Assembly (NCBI RefSeq): GCF_003852495.1 | Contig: NZ_QAJI01000003.1 | Coordinates: forward strand, 85,216 to 149,215 | Direction of reading: 5' to 3' | DNA length: 64,000 nucleotides | Source of the DNA: Taibaiella sp. KBW10 | GTDB lineage: Bacteria; Bacteroidota; Bacteroidia; Chitinophagales; Chitinophagaceae | Shown: in pieces, positions 42,546-53,215 of the stretch | Layout: the number at the start of each line of letters is the position of its first letter | Numbering within the stretch: the first letter of the stretch is position 1 | Position numbers and translations under genes: made by a program | Notes under the pieces: model-generated | Database searches by the model: none | Told to the model about the DNA's origin: nothing | What the model saw: only the letters and a program-made list of their open reading frames with translations

Positions 42546-45500
42546 ATGATTATGTATAGAAATTTATGCAACAAAAAGACAGGATTATTTTCTGTGATTT
42601 TGGCTTTAGTATTTTTCTCCAACAATATACTTACCGCCCAGCCATTGGGTAACGAATGGATCAATTACAGCCAAACCTATTTTAAATTTAAGGTAGGAGA
42701 AAATGGCATCTATCGCATTCCTTACAGCGTCTTGCAAAGCTATGGATTGAGCAATGTACAAGGGGGACAGTTTGCCCTGTACAGAGAAGGGCTGCAATTA
42801 CCGGTATATGTCAGCACCAATGGTTCTTTTACCGCTGCAGACTATATAGAGTTTTATGGTACCAAAGCGAATGGAAAGATGGATACGGAGATGTATCTCA
42901 ATGCTTCGGAACAACCTAATGATGAAGTAAACAGCATATCTGATACGGCCTTTTATTTCATCACCTATACGGCCAATAGCGGTGGTAATACAAGATTGAG
43001 CCTGAACCCAAACACGATGCCGTCCAATCCGCCGGCAGCAGAAGCGTATTGTATGACCACGGCCTACCCTACGACTTCTTTAAGAACCAGCTTCTCCAAC
43101 GGAGAGTCTTATTATCTGGGATCAGAGTTGGTATATTATTATTCCGGAAAGTATGATAAAGGAGAAGGTTGGGGGCTCACCGGATATGCACCCACCAGCT
43201 TAACGTACAATACCCCAAATGTATATACCGGTATCAGTGCCATATTACAAAGTGTCGTATTCTGGAATTCTAAGCTTGGCGGAGATTTAAAATTCACTTT
43301 AAATGGTAATTCGATATTTGACACGGCAGGTCTGGCGCCTTATAACCTTATCAAAAGAAATGTAAGCGTTAACACCGGCAGCCTTTCTGCAACAAATACC
43401 CTTAATGTATCTAATGTTTACCAATATGGCTATACGATACAGAAAGCAAACCTTTATTATCCCCGTAATTATAATTTTGCCGGTATCGCCAATTTAAATT
43501 TTGACGTGCCCAACAATAACAATACCCAACTGATCTCCCTGACGAATGTGGGTAGTGGAACAAACGCCCTGATCGACATCAATACGAATAATATATACCA
43601 TCTTAACGGCTCGGGTACAATCAACTGCATTTTACCTCCGAATGGTGGTACCTTCAGAAACCTTTGCTATACACAATCGCCCAAAAACATCCTTGCCTTA
43701 ACACCTGTAACCTTTAAGAATTATAACCTTACGGCCAACCAGGGAAGCTACCTTATCCTGACCGATCAGGCGCTGGTGAATATACCGAACAGTGCCGTTG
43801 CGGCTTATAAATCGTACAGAACCTCTACTGCCGGTGGGGCCTATAATGTTGCGGTGATTGAGGCAAATGAATTGTATAACCAATTTGGGTATGGATTCGA
43901 TTATCATGCGCTGGCCATCAAGCGATTCCTGAAATATGCGCAAAGCAACAGCAACTGGAGCAGCAAACCGGAATATATGTTTATTATCGGGAAGGGCTTA
44001 AGCTATCAGAACATCAAAGGATATTTAGAAAACCAAAGTGCTTTTGATTTTCCGGCAGTTCCTACTTATGGAACACCAGGCTCTGACAACCTCTTTGCAG
44101 AAATAGGCAATAGCAATATTCCTTCTATTGCGATTGGCCGTATTTCTGTATTGAATAATACGGAAGTGGCTAACTATCTGGAAAAAATAAAATCGTATGA
44201 GGCAGCCATAAAAACACCGGCTGTACCGAATTTAGAAAATAGCTTGTGGAAGAAAAAAGGGCTGCACATTGCCGGTTCTCAGGGTGCCAATATTCAGGCA
44301 GAACTGTATTTAGGCCTTAATGCCTGCAAAAGTATTATAGAAGATACGCTGACCGGTGCTACCATTATTACTTCGGGCAAAAGCTCTACTGATGTTATTG
44401 AAAACGCGAGCGCACAGATCGATTCATTGATCAAATCAGGCGTACAATACGTTAACTTTTTTGGCCACGCCTCCTCCAGCGGTTTTGATTACAACCTGAA
44501 TAGCCCGGAAAATACGACTACGAAGCCCAGGTTCCCCATATTCATGGCACATGGTTGTGATATCGCTAATATCTTTACCCTGACGGTATCGAAAACCATC
44601 AGCGAGCGCTACCTTGATGTGGCCAATGGTGGTTCTATTGCGATGATCGCCTGCGACAACTATGGCTGGACAACTATGGCTGGACAAGTTATCTGGACAA
44701 TTATATGCGCGGTATGTACCGTAATATTGCTTACAAAGAATATGGCAATACGCTGGGAAAACAGTACAGAAATAACCTGGAAGGGCTGCAAAATGATAAC
44801 CCGTCTAATATCTATACCGCTATCCACACACAAAATATGTTACTGCAGGGAGACCCCGGCCTTTCTGTTTACAATCCTGATAAGGCAGATTTTTTCGTAG
44901 AAGATGTGCTGCTATCCAACAATCCCTCGATCGTTAATACCACAATCGATTCCTTTACCTTAAATGCAACGGTTTACAATTTGGGTATGGCCGTAAATGA
45001 TTCTGTTTACGTATACCTGAGCCATACAAAAGTAGGCTCTTCTGTTGTCCTCTTTCAGGATTCCGTTAAAATAAAGATCTTAAATCATAAAACCATCTCC
45101 TTTAGAGTACCGGTCAATCCCCTGACCGATGTGGGATTAAACAATTATACCATCAACGTCAATAAAGCGGCTTTACCGGATGAGATTTCCTTTGCCAATA
45201 ATAAAGCGGTATTGCAATTGTATATTTCTGAAAACAACCTTACACCGATATATCCTTATAATTTCTCCATAGTGCATGAGCAGAATATCGAGTTAAAAGC
45301 CTCAACCCTAAATCCGTTTTTACCTAATACCCGGTTTTTAATGGAAATAGACACTACCGAGAAGTTCAATAGTGCATTTAAACAAACCAAGAATATTACC
45401 AGCCTGGGTGGTGTCATCAAGTGGCAGATTCCCTTCCAGATGACCGATAGTACCGTCTATTATTGGAGAACGACCATTGATACCCTCATTAATGGTAACC

Positions 45501-47575
45501 GTACCTGGAACAACAGTTCTTTTATCTATCTGGCCAATGGTTCTGAAGGTTGGAACCAGTCACATTATTTTCAATATGCCAAAGACCAGCTTAATGGTCT
45601 CGATTTAGCAGAAAACGACCGTCATTTCCACTTTGGGGCACACGTGAATAATGTAAGAATACTCAATCAGGTTTTTGGCTTTAATGCATCTTATTCTTCT
45701 AACTTTTTAAACAACGTCAATCTGGGTAATGCCGGTTGCGTATTTGAAGGTGGGGTACAATTTGTACTGATCAGTCCGGTTACCGGTTTGGCTATGGTGA
45801 ATACGGGGCAGTATGCGGGTACCATACCAGTATGTCTCAACAGGATGTACCATTTTGAGTTTGCGACAACAAATGCGGCCTCCCGGAAAAGTGCCATGGA
45901 TTTCCTCCAAAATATACCGGATGGTTATTATGTGATGACGAAGTCCATTATGAGTACCTCTTCCGGAGAAACGTATATTGACACCTGGAAAAACGATACC
46001 ACACTTTATGGTTCCGGAAAATCCCTGTATCATTCATACATCAATGCTGGCTTGACCGACATCAATCAATTCACTTCAAGAAAACCATTCATTTTCTTTT
46101 TCAGAAAAGGCGATCCTTCATTTGCCCCTTCACAGGTAATGGGTAATTTAAGTACCGACAATGTGACTTTGGAAAGAGACTTTAATACTTATGACACCAA
46201 AGGCAATATGAACAGTACGACCATAGGGCCATCCAGCGAATGGAAAAGCCTTTTATGGTCTCCGAAATCGAACGATAATCATTTGGAATATGACAAGAAT
46301 TATGTAAAAGTATATGGCCTCTCCGGTAATGACAATGCCACAGAAACCTTGTTATTCACTACCAGCAACACCGACACTTCCATAGCAGGGATCAGTGCTG
46401 CACAATACAAGTATTTAAGATTAGAATGGTATACCGAAGACAGTACCCTATCTTCCCCATCAGACCTGCGCTACTGGAGGGTTTTATACCAACCGCTGCC
46501 TGAAGCCGCATTAAACCAATTAGTAGCTTTCCAGTTCAAAGATTCGCTGCAACAAGGTGAAACACTATCTTTAAAATTAGGCGTGGAAAACCTGACCCGC
46601 TTACCCATGGACAGCATGCTGATCAAATATAAACTGATTGATGCAAATAATGTAACCCATACCATCGGTACTACGCGTTATAAACCATTGAAAGCATTGG
46701 ATACGCTGGTCACGCATTTCCAGTTTGACCCTTCTGCCTACCTGGGTAAAAACGTATTATATGTAGAAGCGAATCCTGATTTTGACCAACCGGAAGAATA
46801 CCATCCAAACAATCTCGGCTATCTTCCTTTTTACTTAAAATCAGACCAGATCAACCCGGTCATGGATGTAACTTTTGACGGTATTCATATCCTGAATAAT
46901 GACATCGTTTCTGCCAAACCAATGATCAAAATACTCTTGAAAGATGAAAATTTACATAATCTTTTAGCCGATACCTCCCTAATGCAAGTGAGCCTTAGAG
47001 ATACGGCAAACAGAACGTTTGTAACCATTCCTTTTGATGGTACGGTATGTAAGTTTATACCGGCCAGTAACAATGGAAAGAATGAGGCCTATATCGAGTA
47101 CAGACCTACATTGGCAGACAATACCTACACGTTGCAGGTGAGCGCCAAAGATAAAGCAGGAAATCTGGCCGGAAGTACCAGCAATAAATATGAAATAGGC
47201 TTTATTGTACATAATAAGGCGACGATCACGAATGTACTCAACTACCCTAACCCCTTCTCCACCTCAACACAGTTTGTGTTTACCCTGACAGGCTCAGAAA
47301 TTCCAAGTCAGTTCAAAATACAAATCATATCCGTTACGGGCAAAGTGGTAAAGGAGATTACAAAAGGCGAATTGGGCAATATCCATATCGGCCGCAATAT
47401 GACCGAGTACCGCTGGGATGGCCGCGATCAGTTCGGACAACTTTTGGGTAATGGTGTCTACCTCTACAGGGTCATTACAAATAATAATCAGGGAGAAAGC
47501 ATAGAGCTCAGCAAAAACAATTCGGTAGACAAGTTCTTTAAAAACGGCTACGGAAAATTATACATCATGCGATAA
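42546..47575 (+). pseudogene. porU2: PorU2-like T9SS sortase, frameshifted by a 14-bp tandem duplication
   Basis: Two overlapping frames (42546-44900 and 44705-47575) are parts of one gene. CAACTATGGCTGGA occurs twice in tandem (44657-44670 and 44671-44684); removing one copy restores a single frame of 1671 residues, reading DNYGWTSYLDNYMRGMYRNI across the joint. The N-terminal part has a signal peptide and the C25 (gingipain-like) peptidase domain with catalytic H641 (FFGHASS) and C671 (HGCDIAN), both upstream of the shift. The C-terminal part ends with a FlgD-like Ig domain (YPNPFSTSTQFVF...). PorU cleaves sorting domains and attaches cargo at the surface. As read, the product stops about 113 residues after the catalytic cysteine; a sequencing artefact, a true mutation or slipped-strand phase variation are all possible. 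Confidence 0.88.
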
Positions 47576-47576
47576 G

Positions 47577-47615
47577 AGAAACGGCCATCTTGCTACAGAT
47601 GGCCATTTCTTTTTG
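47577..47615 (+). terminator. Terminator after porU2
   Basis: AGAAACGGCCATCT pairs with AGATGGCCATTTCT (one C-A mismatch, loop TGCTAC), followed by TTTT. Confidence 0.85.
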
Positions 47616-47673
47616 AGATAAACATTATATTTACAAAAAATAGAAACGAAGTAAAGATTAAAAAGAAGCAATT

Positions 47674-49803
47674 ATGACTAAGAAGAAACAATCACAATAT
47701 ATACCTAAAACACAGAAAAAATCGGCCCTCTCCGGAAGATCCGCAACCGGCAAACTGGAAATAGTGAAATCAGGAATGGGATTCGTCATCGTAGAAGGAT
47801 GGGATAAAGACATTTTGATTAAAAGCAATGATATGAAGACCGCTATTGACGGTGATATCGTCAAAGTACTGGTAGAAAGAGTAAGCAGCAGTGGCCGGCC
47901 AGAAGGAAAAGTGACCGAAGTGGTTAAAAGAATGCAGAACGAATTCACCGGTATATTGGAAGTATCCGAAAATTTCGGCTTCCTTATCCCGGACAAAAAC
48001 AATATCAATTTTGACATCTTCATTCCCTCCAAATTTTTAAAAGGCGGAAAGACCGGAGACAAAGCGATTGCAAGGATCAGTGACTGGAATGGTGCCAATA
48101 AGAACCCCCAGGGCGAAGTCGTAGAGCTGCTTTCCGCAGAGCGCGACAATCAGGTAGCGATGAAGGAAATTTTGCTGAATGCGGGATTCCAATTGCGCTT
48201 CTCCGACGAAGCCATGAAAGAAAGTGATGCTTTACCTGAAACATTGCCCGAAGCCGAGATCGCCAAAAGGAAAGATTGCAGAGACATTCTGACCATTACC
48301 ATCGATCCTGCTGATGCAAAGGACTTTGATGATGCCATCTCCTTCCGTACGTTAAAAAATGGTTTATATGAATTAGGCGTACACATTGCCGATGTAAGTC
48401 ACTATGTACAGCCGGATACCGAACTGGACAAAGAGGCCTACGAAAGAGCTACCTCAGTGTATCTGCCCGATAGAGTATTACCTATGCTTCCGGAACACAT
48501 CTCCAATGTACTCTGTTCTTTAAGACCTAATGAAGATAAATTTACCTTCTCCGCCATCTTCCAAATAAACGAAGAAGGAGAAGTGAAACAATACTGGATT
48601 GGCCGTACGGTAACACATTCCGACAGAAGGTTTAGCTATGAGGAAGCTCAGGAAATCATCGAAACCGGAGTTGGGGACTACGCGGAAGAGGTGCTAACCA
48701 TGCACCGCATAGCCCAGAACCTGAGAAAAGAACGTTTTGAAAAAGGGGCGATCAATTTCTCTTCGCAAGAGATCAGGTTTAAACTTGATGAAGAAGGGGT
48801 ACCTATCGGCATTATGGTCAAAGAAAGTAAAGATGCGAATAAACTGATAGAGGAATTCATGTTACTGGCCAACAGAACGGTAGCGGCTTATGTGGGTAAA
48901 CGAAAAGTAAACAATGCTGAAATCCCATTCCCATACCGGATCCATGATCTTCCTAATGAGGATAAGCTGGCCAATTTTGCACAGTTTTCTGCACGTTTTG
49001 GCTATAAACTAAATTTAAATACACCCGATACCATTGCGAGTTCCTTCAACCAGATGTTGAAAGATGTAGCCGGCAAACCCGAACAACATATCCTGGAGCA
49101 ATTGGGTATTCGCACCATGTCGAAGGCGGTATATGCTACCGAAAACATTGGCCACTATGGTTTAGGTTTTGAAGATTATTGCCACTTTACCTCTCCGATA
49201 CGCCGATACCCGGATGTGATGGTACACCGTATTGTACAACAGGTGATCGACAATGAGGTGAAAATTGATAAGAAAATGGATGCTAAATGTACCCATTGTT
49301 CGGAAAGAGAAAGAAAAGCAATGGAAGCCGAAAGATTGGCGGACAAATACAAACAGGTAGAATTCATGAGCAAGCATATCGGAGAAACCTTCGAGGCCTT
49401 GATCAGTGGTGTCGCAACCATGGGCTTTTGGGCAGAAACGATTGCACATAAATGTGAGGGAATGATTTCTATAGCGGACCTTAGTTCTTTAGATGAATTC
49501 GTATTTGTTGAAGCGGATTATGCCTTAGTAGGCAGCCATACCGGAATGCGCTTTAGAATCGGCGATAAAGTACAAATACAAGTTGTGCGTGCAGACCTGG
49601 AGAAGAAGCAGATTGACTTTGATTTTGTACCGGAAGACCAGGTCGGAAATGCCATACCTGTAAAGAAAGCCGCTGCTGCCCTAAAGGAAACTGTAGTAAA
49701 AAAGAAAAATACCAGTTCGGAGAAGAAAGGAGCCAATCCGGCAAAGAAAAGTACCAGCTCGCCAAAGAAGAGTACCGGTACCTCGAGAAAGAAAGACAAT
49801 TAA
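47674..49803 (+). CDS. rnr: Ribonuclease R
   Basis: A 709-residue 3'-5' exoribonuclease that degrades structured RNA. Two cold-shock-like domains occupy about 20-170, the RNB catalytic domain about 205-530 (metal-binding aspartates in DPADAKDFDDA), and an S1 domain about 565-650. The last 50 residues are a Lys/Ser-rich basic tail (KKSTSSPKKSTGTSRKK), as in other RNase R proteins, where it aids unwinding and RNA binding. Single gene with its own terminator. Confidence 0.97.
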   Translation: MTKKKQSQYIPKTQKKSALSGRSATGKLEIVKSGMGFVIVEGWDKDILIKSNDMKTAIDGDIVKVLVERVSSSGRPEGKVTEVVKRMQNEFTGILEVSENFGFLIPDKNNINFDIFIPSKFLKGGKTGDKAIARISDWNGANKNPQGEVVELLSAERDNQVAMKEILLNAGFQLRFSDEAMKESDALPETLPEAEIAKRKDCRDILTITIDPADAKDFDDAISFRTLKNGLYELGVHIADVSHYVQPDTELDKEAYERATSVYLPDRVLPMLPEHISNVLCSLRPNEDKFTFSAIFQINEEGEVKQYWIGRTVTHSDRRFSYEEAQEIIETGVGDYAEEVLTMHRIAQNLRKERFEKGAINFSSQEIRFKLDEEGVPIGIMVKESKDANKLIEEFMLLANRTVAAYVGKRKVNNAEIPFPYRIHDLPNEDKLANFAQFSARFGYKLNLNTPDTIASSFNQMLKDVAGKPEQHILEQLGIRTMSKAVYATENIGHYGLGFEDYCHFTSPIRRYPDVMVHRIVQQVIDNEVKIDKKMDAKCTHCSERERKAMEAERLADKYKQVEFMSKHIGETFEALISGVATMGFWAETIAHKCEGMISIADLSSLDEFVFVEADYALVGSHTGMRFRIGDKVQIQVVRADLEKKQIDFDFVPEDQVGNAIPVKKAAAALKETVVKKKNTSSEKKGANPAKKSTSSPKKSTGTSRKKDN

Positions 49804-49831
49804 AATAAAAAATATAAAGGTAATGTAAAAG

Positions 49832-49862
49832 AAAGGAGCGCTACGAATCGTAGCGCTCCTTT
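49832..49862. terminator. Bidirectional terminator, 14-bp perfect stem
   Basis: AAAGGAGCGCTACG (49832-49845) pairs with CGTAGCGCTCCTTT (49849-49862), loop AAT, between rnr and the convergent small gene. Confidence 0.85.
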
Positions 49863-49892
49863 TGTACTATCACATTATTTAGTCTGTGTGCC

Positions 49893-50084
49893 TTATGCTT
49901 TTGAGGAAGAAAATCCATCCAGTTTATCCCGGAGGTCCTGAGGTAATTTATCTTTCAATTTAGTCCCCGCATTCTTTACGGTTTCTTTCACCTTATCCTT
50001 ATCCTCTTTTTTCATTCCCCATATCCAATAGGCTGCCGCTGCTAAACCTAATGCTAATAATCCACCACTTTTTTTGTTTGCCAT
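49893..50084 (-). CDS. Small YtxH-like protein
   Basis: A 63-residue protein with a Gly/Ala-rich hydrophobic helix (about 7-22, GGLLALGLAAAAYWIW) followed by an amphipathic Lys/Asp-rich helix (DKDKVKETVKNAGTKLKDKL), the layout of YtxH-like stress-associated membrane proteins. No specific function is known. It is a single gene upstream of the rnr terminator on the opposite strand. Confidence 0.7.
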   Translation of the reverse strand: MANKKSGGLLALGLAAAAYWIWGMKKEDKDKVKETVKNAGTKLKDKLPQDLRDKLDGFSSSKA

Positions 50085-50188
50085 AATAAATAGTTTTTAA
50101 GATGAATGAATCCTGTTTACCTAACGAATGTAGGACTAATATTTCAATTCTAAATTCTATTTATGTGAAAGATTAATTAAATAACAAG

Positions 50189-52441
50189 CTATTGTAAGGT
50201 GATTTTTTGTGTATAAGTACTTCCTTCTTTATTCACAAACCTGATATAGTAAATGCCTTTGCTCAAATGAGAGACAGAGATTGTTTTTTCCTTGTTTTGC
50301 GTTGTCAGCTCATCTGCCCAAACGGCTTGTCCCAGTATATTTACCATTTGTACGCCACCGGCAATAGCCTCTTTATTCAGGACAATATTTAATTTGTCTG
50401 ATGCAGGATTAGGGAAAATACTGACTCCTTGTGCAAAATTAAGCTGTTTAATACCTGTTGTCGTGTCAATAACCGGAACCGGGCTTGCGACAGTACCAAT
50501 CACAACATTTCTGCGAGACATAGAGAAGAAGATATTGTTACTCGCCTTCACTTTCACCCTTGCCGTTGTACTGGCAACATCCGGAATAGTAACGATTGCA
50601 CTACCTGTATTCGGTACATCTTGTGCCAATATAATAGGGAAGGTATTACCTGTATCTAAAGATAAGTAAATATTGACCGCATTACAATTGATCGGCGCAC
50701 CGCCTGTATGTGCCTGATCCCAATAAATAGTAGTCGCACTGTTTCTGATGATGCTGTCATTTACATTAGGGTAAATGATGCCAAAAGGTCTTGGTGTAGC
50801 CACAACCGTAATATGATTCGTTGCATCAGAAAGATTAATTGCTCCCCAGCCATCTTTAACTTCTCTGGCGGTAAATTTAAAATTATAATTTCTGGCAACA
50901 TCAGAAAGGCGTTGGCCCTTTTGTGAGGTAAAACCACCTTTTAGCATAGCAAGATTTGGAAAACTCCGGAACGCTACCGTGTCTGGTATAAAATTCCTAA
51001 ATGAAGGTCCTGCATTAAAGCCGGATGCCCCACTTTCATTTTCCTGATAATTACCCAAATTGTATTGTTCAATACTATAGGTAATCCTACTGTCCGTATT
51101 TCCTGCAGTAACCGTAGGGAAATCAAATTCAAAAGGTGTTTTCTTAGGAATATAATAATCAGGAATATTATCAATTGTAAAGCTAGGAGAAGCAATACCG
51201 GCTGTAGCAACACCACAGGTCGAAGCAGACCCTATAGACAAGCTTGTTCCTATCTCATTAAGACTGGCACTGTGAAAATAGGCATCACTATTATTTTGAA
51301 GATTGTTACTAGAACCGCAAATACCGGCATAAGCCATTATGGTAGATCCGCTACCCGGCTCATAAGCGGTTGATTGGTTTTCCGTTCCGGTACAGATATT
51401 AAAAGTATGGTTAGCGCCAAATTGGTGTCCCATTTCATGTGATACATAATCTACATCAAAAGGATCGCCAACAGGATTAGGCCTTCCGGTTACACCCCTT
51501 GCTTTTAAATTAGTGATACATACCCCTTCCAGAAGGGCAATACCGCCACCACCGGTACTAAAAATATGGCCAATATCATAGTTAGAATTACCTACTTTAG
51601 AGGTTGTGTTGGATTGATTTTGACCCAACAATAAATCTCCGTTATTATTTGCCGTAAAAGGATCGGTCGTAGGATTAGTATATACAAGCGTATCGTTATT
51701 TGCAATAAACTGCATCGTTACCGATAACTCTCTTTCATAAATACCGTTTACCCGGTTCATAGAAGTCGTCATCGCAGAAAATACTGCTGCTTTAGTAGGA
51801 TTCGCACCCGCAACTGCTTCTGCATATTCCCCCGTACAACTTAAAGCCAAACGATAAGTCTTGCGTGTATTACCATTCGTTCTTTGAGCAGTCGTACCAC
51901 CTTGACGAATGCGGTCTTCTTGTGCTCCTGCTACAAATGAAGATTGTTCATCCGTATTTTCACAAGGCATAATTGCGCCCACTCTTTTGGCATCTCCTTT
52001 ATAAAAAGCCGCATATGCACCGGTATTTACGTCAGTAGGATTAATAAAAAAAGTACGGTCTCCGTCGTATACCATTACATGAAATCCGTAAGTATTATAA
52101 TCAAGCTTGGCGCTTACCCCTTTTTGATTCAATACAATGGCATCAAAAGTGAGTACTTCCGGAAACTTGGCCTGCAGCGCTTCCGGAAGCAGACTATTCT
52201 TCCATACCAACAACTCCAGTCGTTCTCCGCCAGGAGTGGGAATAAGCATTTTTACAGCGGTTTCCTTTGAATTACCCGCCTCATGTAAGGTCTGTAATAA
52301 AGTCTGACTATTTACGGTAAATCCATAAGCAGGATAATCCAACTTATTGTCCGTAACAGATGGGCGCCAATATGATTCTTGTGCCCTTAATGCTGAGAAG
52401 AAGCCCCCCATTAAAATACCGGTTAAAAGTATTTTCTTCAT
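50189..52441 (-). CDS. T9SS-exported zinc metalloprotease, reprolysin-like
   Basis: A 750-residue secreted protease: signal peptide (1-20), propeptide-like region to about 190, a metzincin domain (about 195-405) with the zinc site HEMGHQFGANH (H335, E336, H339, H345), which is the HExxHxxGxxH of reprolysin-type enzymes, beta-sandwich modules (about 410-660), and a C-terminal type IX sorting domain (FPNPASDKLNIVLN ... GIYYIRF). It is probably anchored or released at the surface through the T9SS, so the state of porU2 upstream may matter for its processing. Confidence 0.92.
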   Translation of the reverse strand: MKKILLTGILMGGFFSALRAQESYWRPSVTDNKLDYPAYGFTVNSQTLLQTLHEAGNSKETAVKMLIPTPGGERLELLVWKNSLLPEALQAKFPEVLTFDAIVLNQKGVSAKLDYNTYGFHVMVYDGDRTFFINPTDVNTGAYAAFYKGDAKRVGAIMPCENTDEQSSFVAGAQEDRIRQGGTTAQRTNGNTRKTYRLALSCTGEYAEAVAGANPTKAAVFSAMTTSMNRVNGIYERELSVTMQFIANNDTLVYTNPTTDPFTANNNGDLLLGQNQSNTTSKVGNSNYDIGHIFSTGGGGIALLEGVCITNLKARGVTGRPNPVGDPFDVDYVSHEMGHQFGANHTFNICTGTENQSTAYEPGSGSTIMAYAGICGSSNNLQNNSDAYFHSASLNEIGTSLSIGSASTCGVATAGIASPSFTIDNIPDYYIPKKTPFEFDFPTVTAGNTDSRITYSIEQYNLGNYQENESGASGFNAGPSFRNFIPDTVAFRSFPNLAMLKGGFTSQKGQRLSDVARNYNFKFTAREVKDGWGAINLSDATNHITVVATPRPFGIIYPNVNDSIIRNSATTIYWDQAHTGGAPINCNAVNIYLSLDTGNTFPIILAQDVPNTGSAIVTIPDVASTTARVKVKASNNIFFSMSRRNVVIGTVASPVPVIDTTTGIKQLNFAQGVSIFPNPASDKLNIVLNKEAIAGGVQMVNILGQAVWADELTTQNKEKTISVSHLSKGIYYIRFVNKEGSTYTQKITLQ

Positions 52442-52622
52442 GTTTTATTCTTATTTATTGTTTACTTTATATCAAATTTATATACGCACTTTGACGTCCT
52501 TTATCCATTGGATGTTTAAAACCGGCTACACAATATTTCCCTCAAGATAAACCTACGATTGCATCAGTCCCCATACACCAGGTGATTATTATAACACTCC
52601 TGTGTCTATCCATATCATTACG

Positions 52623-53042
52623 TCACGCATATCGTAATGCATTGTCGTGTTTTCTGTAAATTATTACTTGCTTAGGGTGCGTATGGGTAAGTTCAGCAGA
52701 AATGATGTCGGAATATTTAACCACAAAGGCAGGCGCCTCAGAGCATCCCGATAAGGGGATTTTAATCTGGGGGCATTCATTTTTGGCAAAAAAAACGGCA
52801 AAATGTTCTTTTTGTATTTTATTATAGGTGGGTTGGTTGGTAGCCTTAGGTAGTTTTCTATGCTTGCAAACTATTTTAGTAAGCAAATCTTGAACAGGGT
52901 TAGTCGGTTTTTCCATACATCCTTGACGTTCTAAAAAGGATATATCCGAATTATTGTTTTGTACGGTCAATCTGGAATAATAACTAGAAAGAACAAGCCC
53001 TACCCCCAGACAAACGAGCATCACAATTGCCCTCTGCTTCAT
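52623..53042 (-). CDS. Hypothetical membrane-anchored protein
   Basis: A 139-residue protein with one N-terminal hydrophobic segment (about 5-22), then a soluble part that includes NKIQKEHFAVFFAKNECP and ends ELTHTHPKQVIIYRKHDNALRYA. Four cysteines lie in the soluble part. I do not recognise a family. Neighbours give no functional clue; it is divergent from pheT. Confidence 0.5.
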   Translation of the reverse strand: MKQRAIVMLVCLGVGLVLSSYYSRLTVQNNNSDISFLERQGCMEKPTNPVQDLLTKIVCKHRKLPKATNQPTYNKIQKEHFAVFFAKNECPQIKIPLSGCSEAPAFVVKYSDIISAELTHTHPKQVIIYRKHDNALRYA

Positions 53043-53171
53043 TTCCCAAATATATATTTATATGATAAAGAATAAAAAAACATTAACAAATGAAAATCCT
53101 TTTTTAACACTATTGAATGCCCTTATCCTTACAGGACATGATTTGATTTTAATTATCTGCACGATAATTAT

Positions 53172-53179
53172 TACCTTTG
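53172..53179 (+). promoter_or_regulatory. -7 element of the pheT operon
   Basis: TACCTTTG matches TAnnTTTG 36 bp before ATG 53216, and excludes the earlier in-frame start at 53177 because that codon is inside the promoter. Confidence 0.45.
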
Positions 53180-53215
53180 ACACCTTATTATAACGAGCAT
53201 ATTTTTGAAAAGTAT

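Noticed and set aside
44705-47575. Separate 956-residue gene overlapping the sortase frame
   Set aside because: Its first residues continue the upstream protein once one copy of the 14-bp duplication is removed, so it is the 3' part of the same gene.
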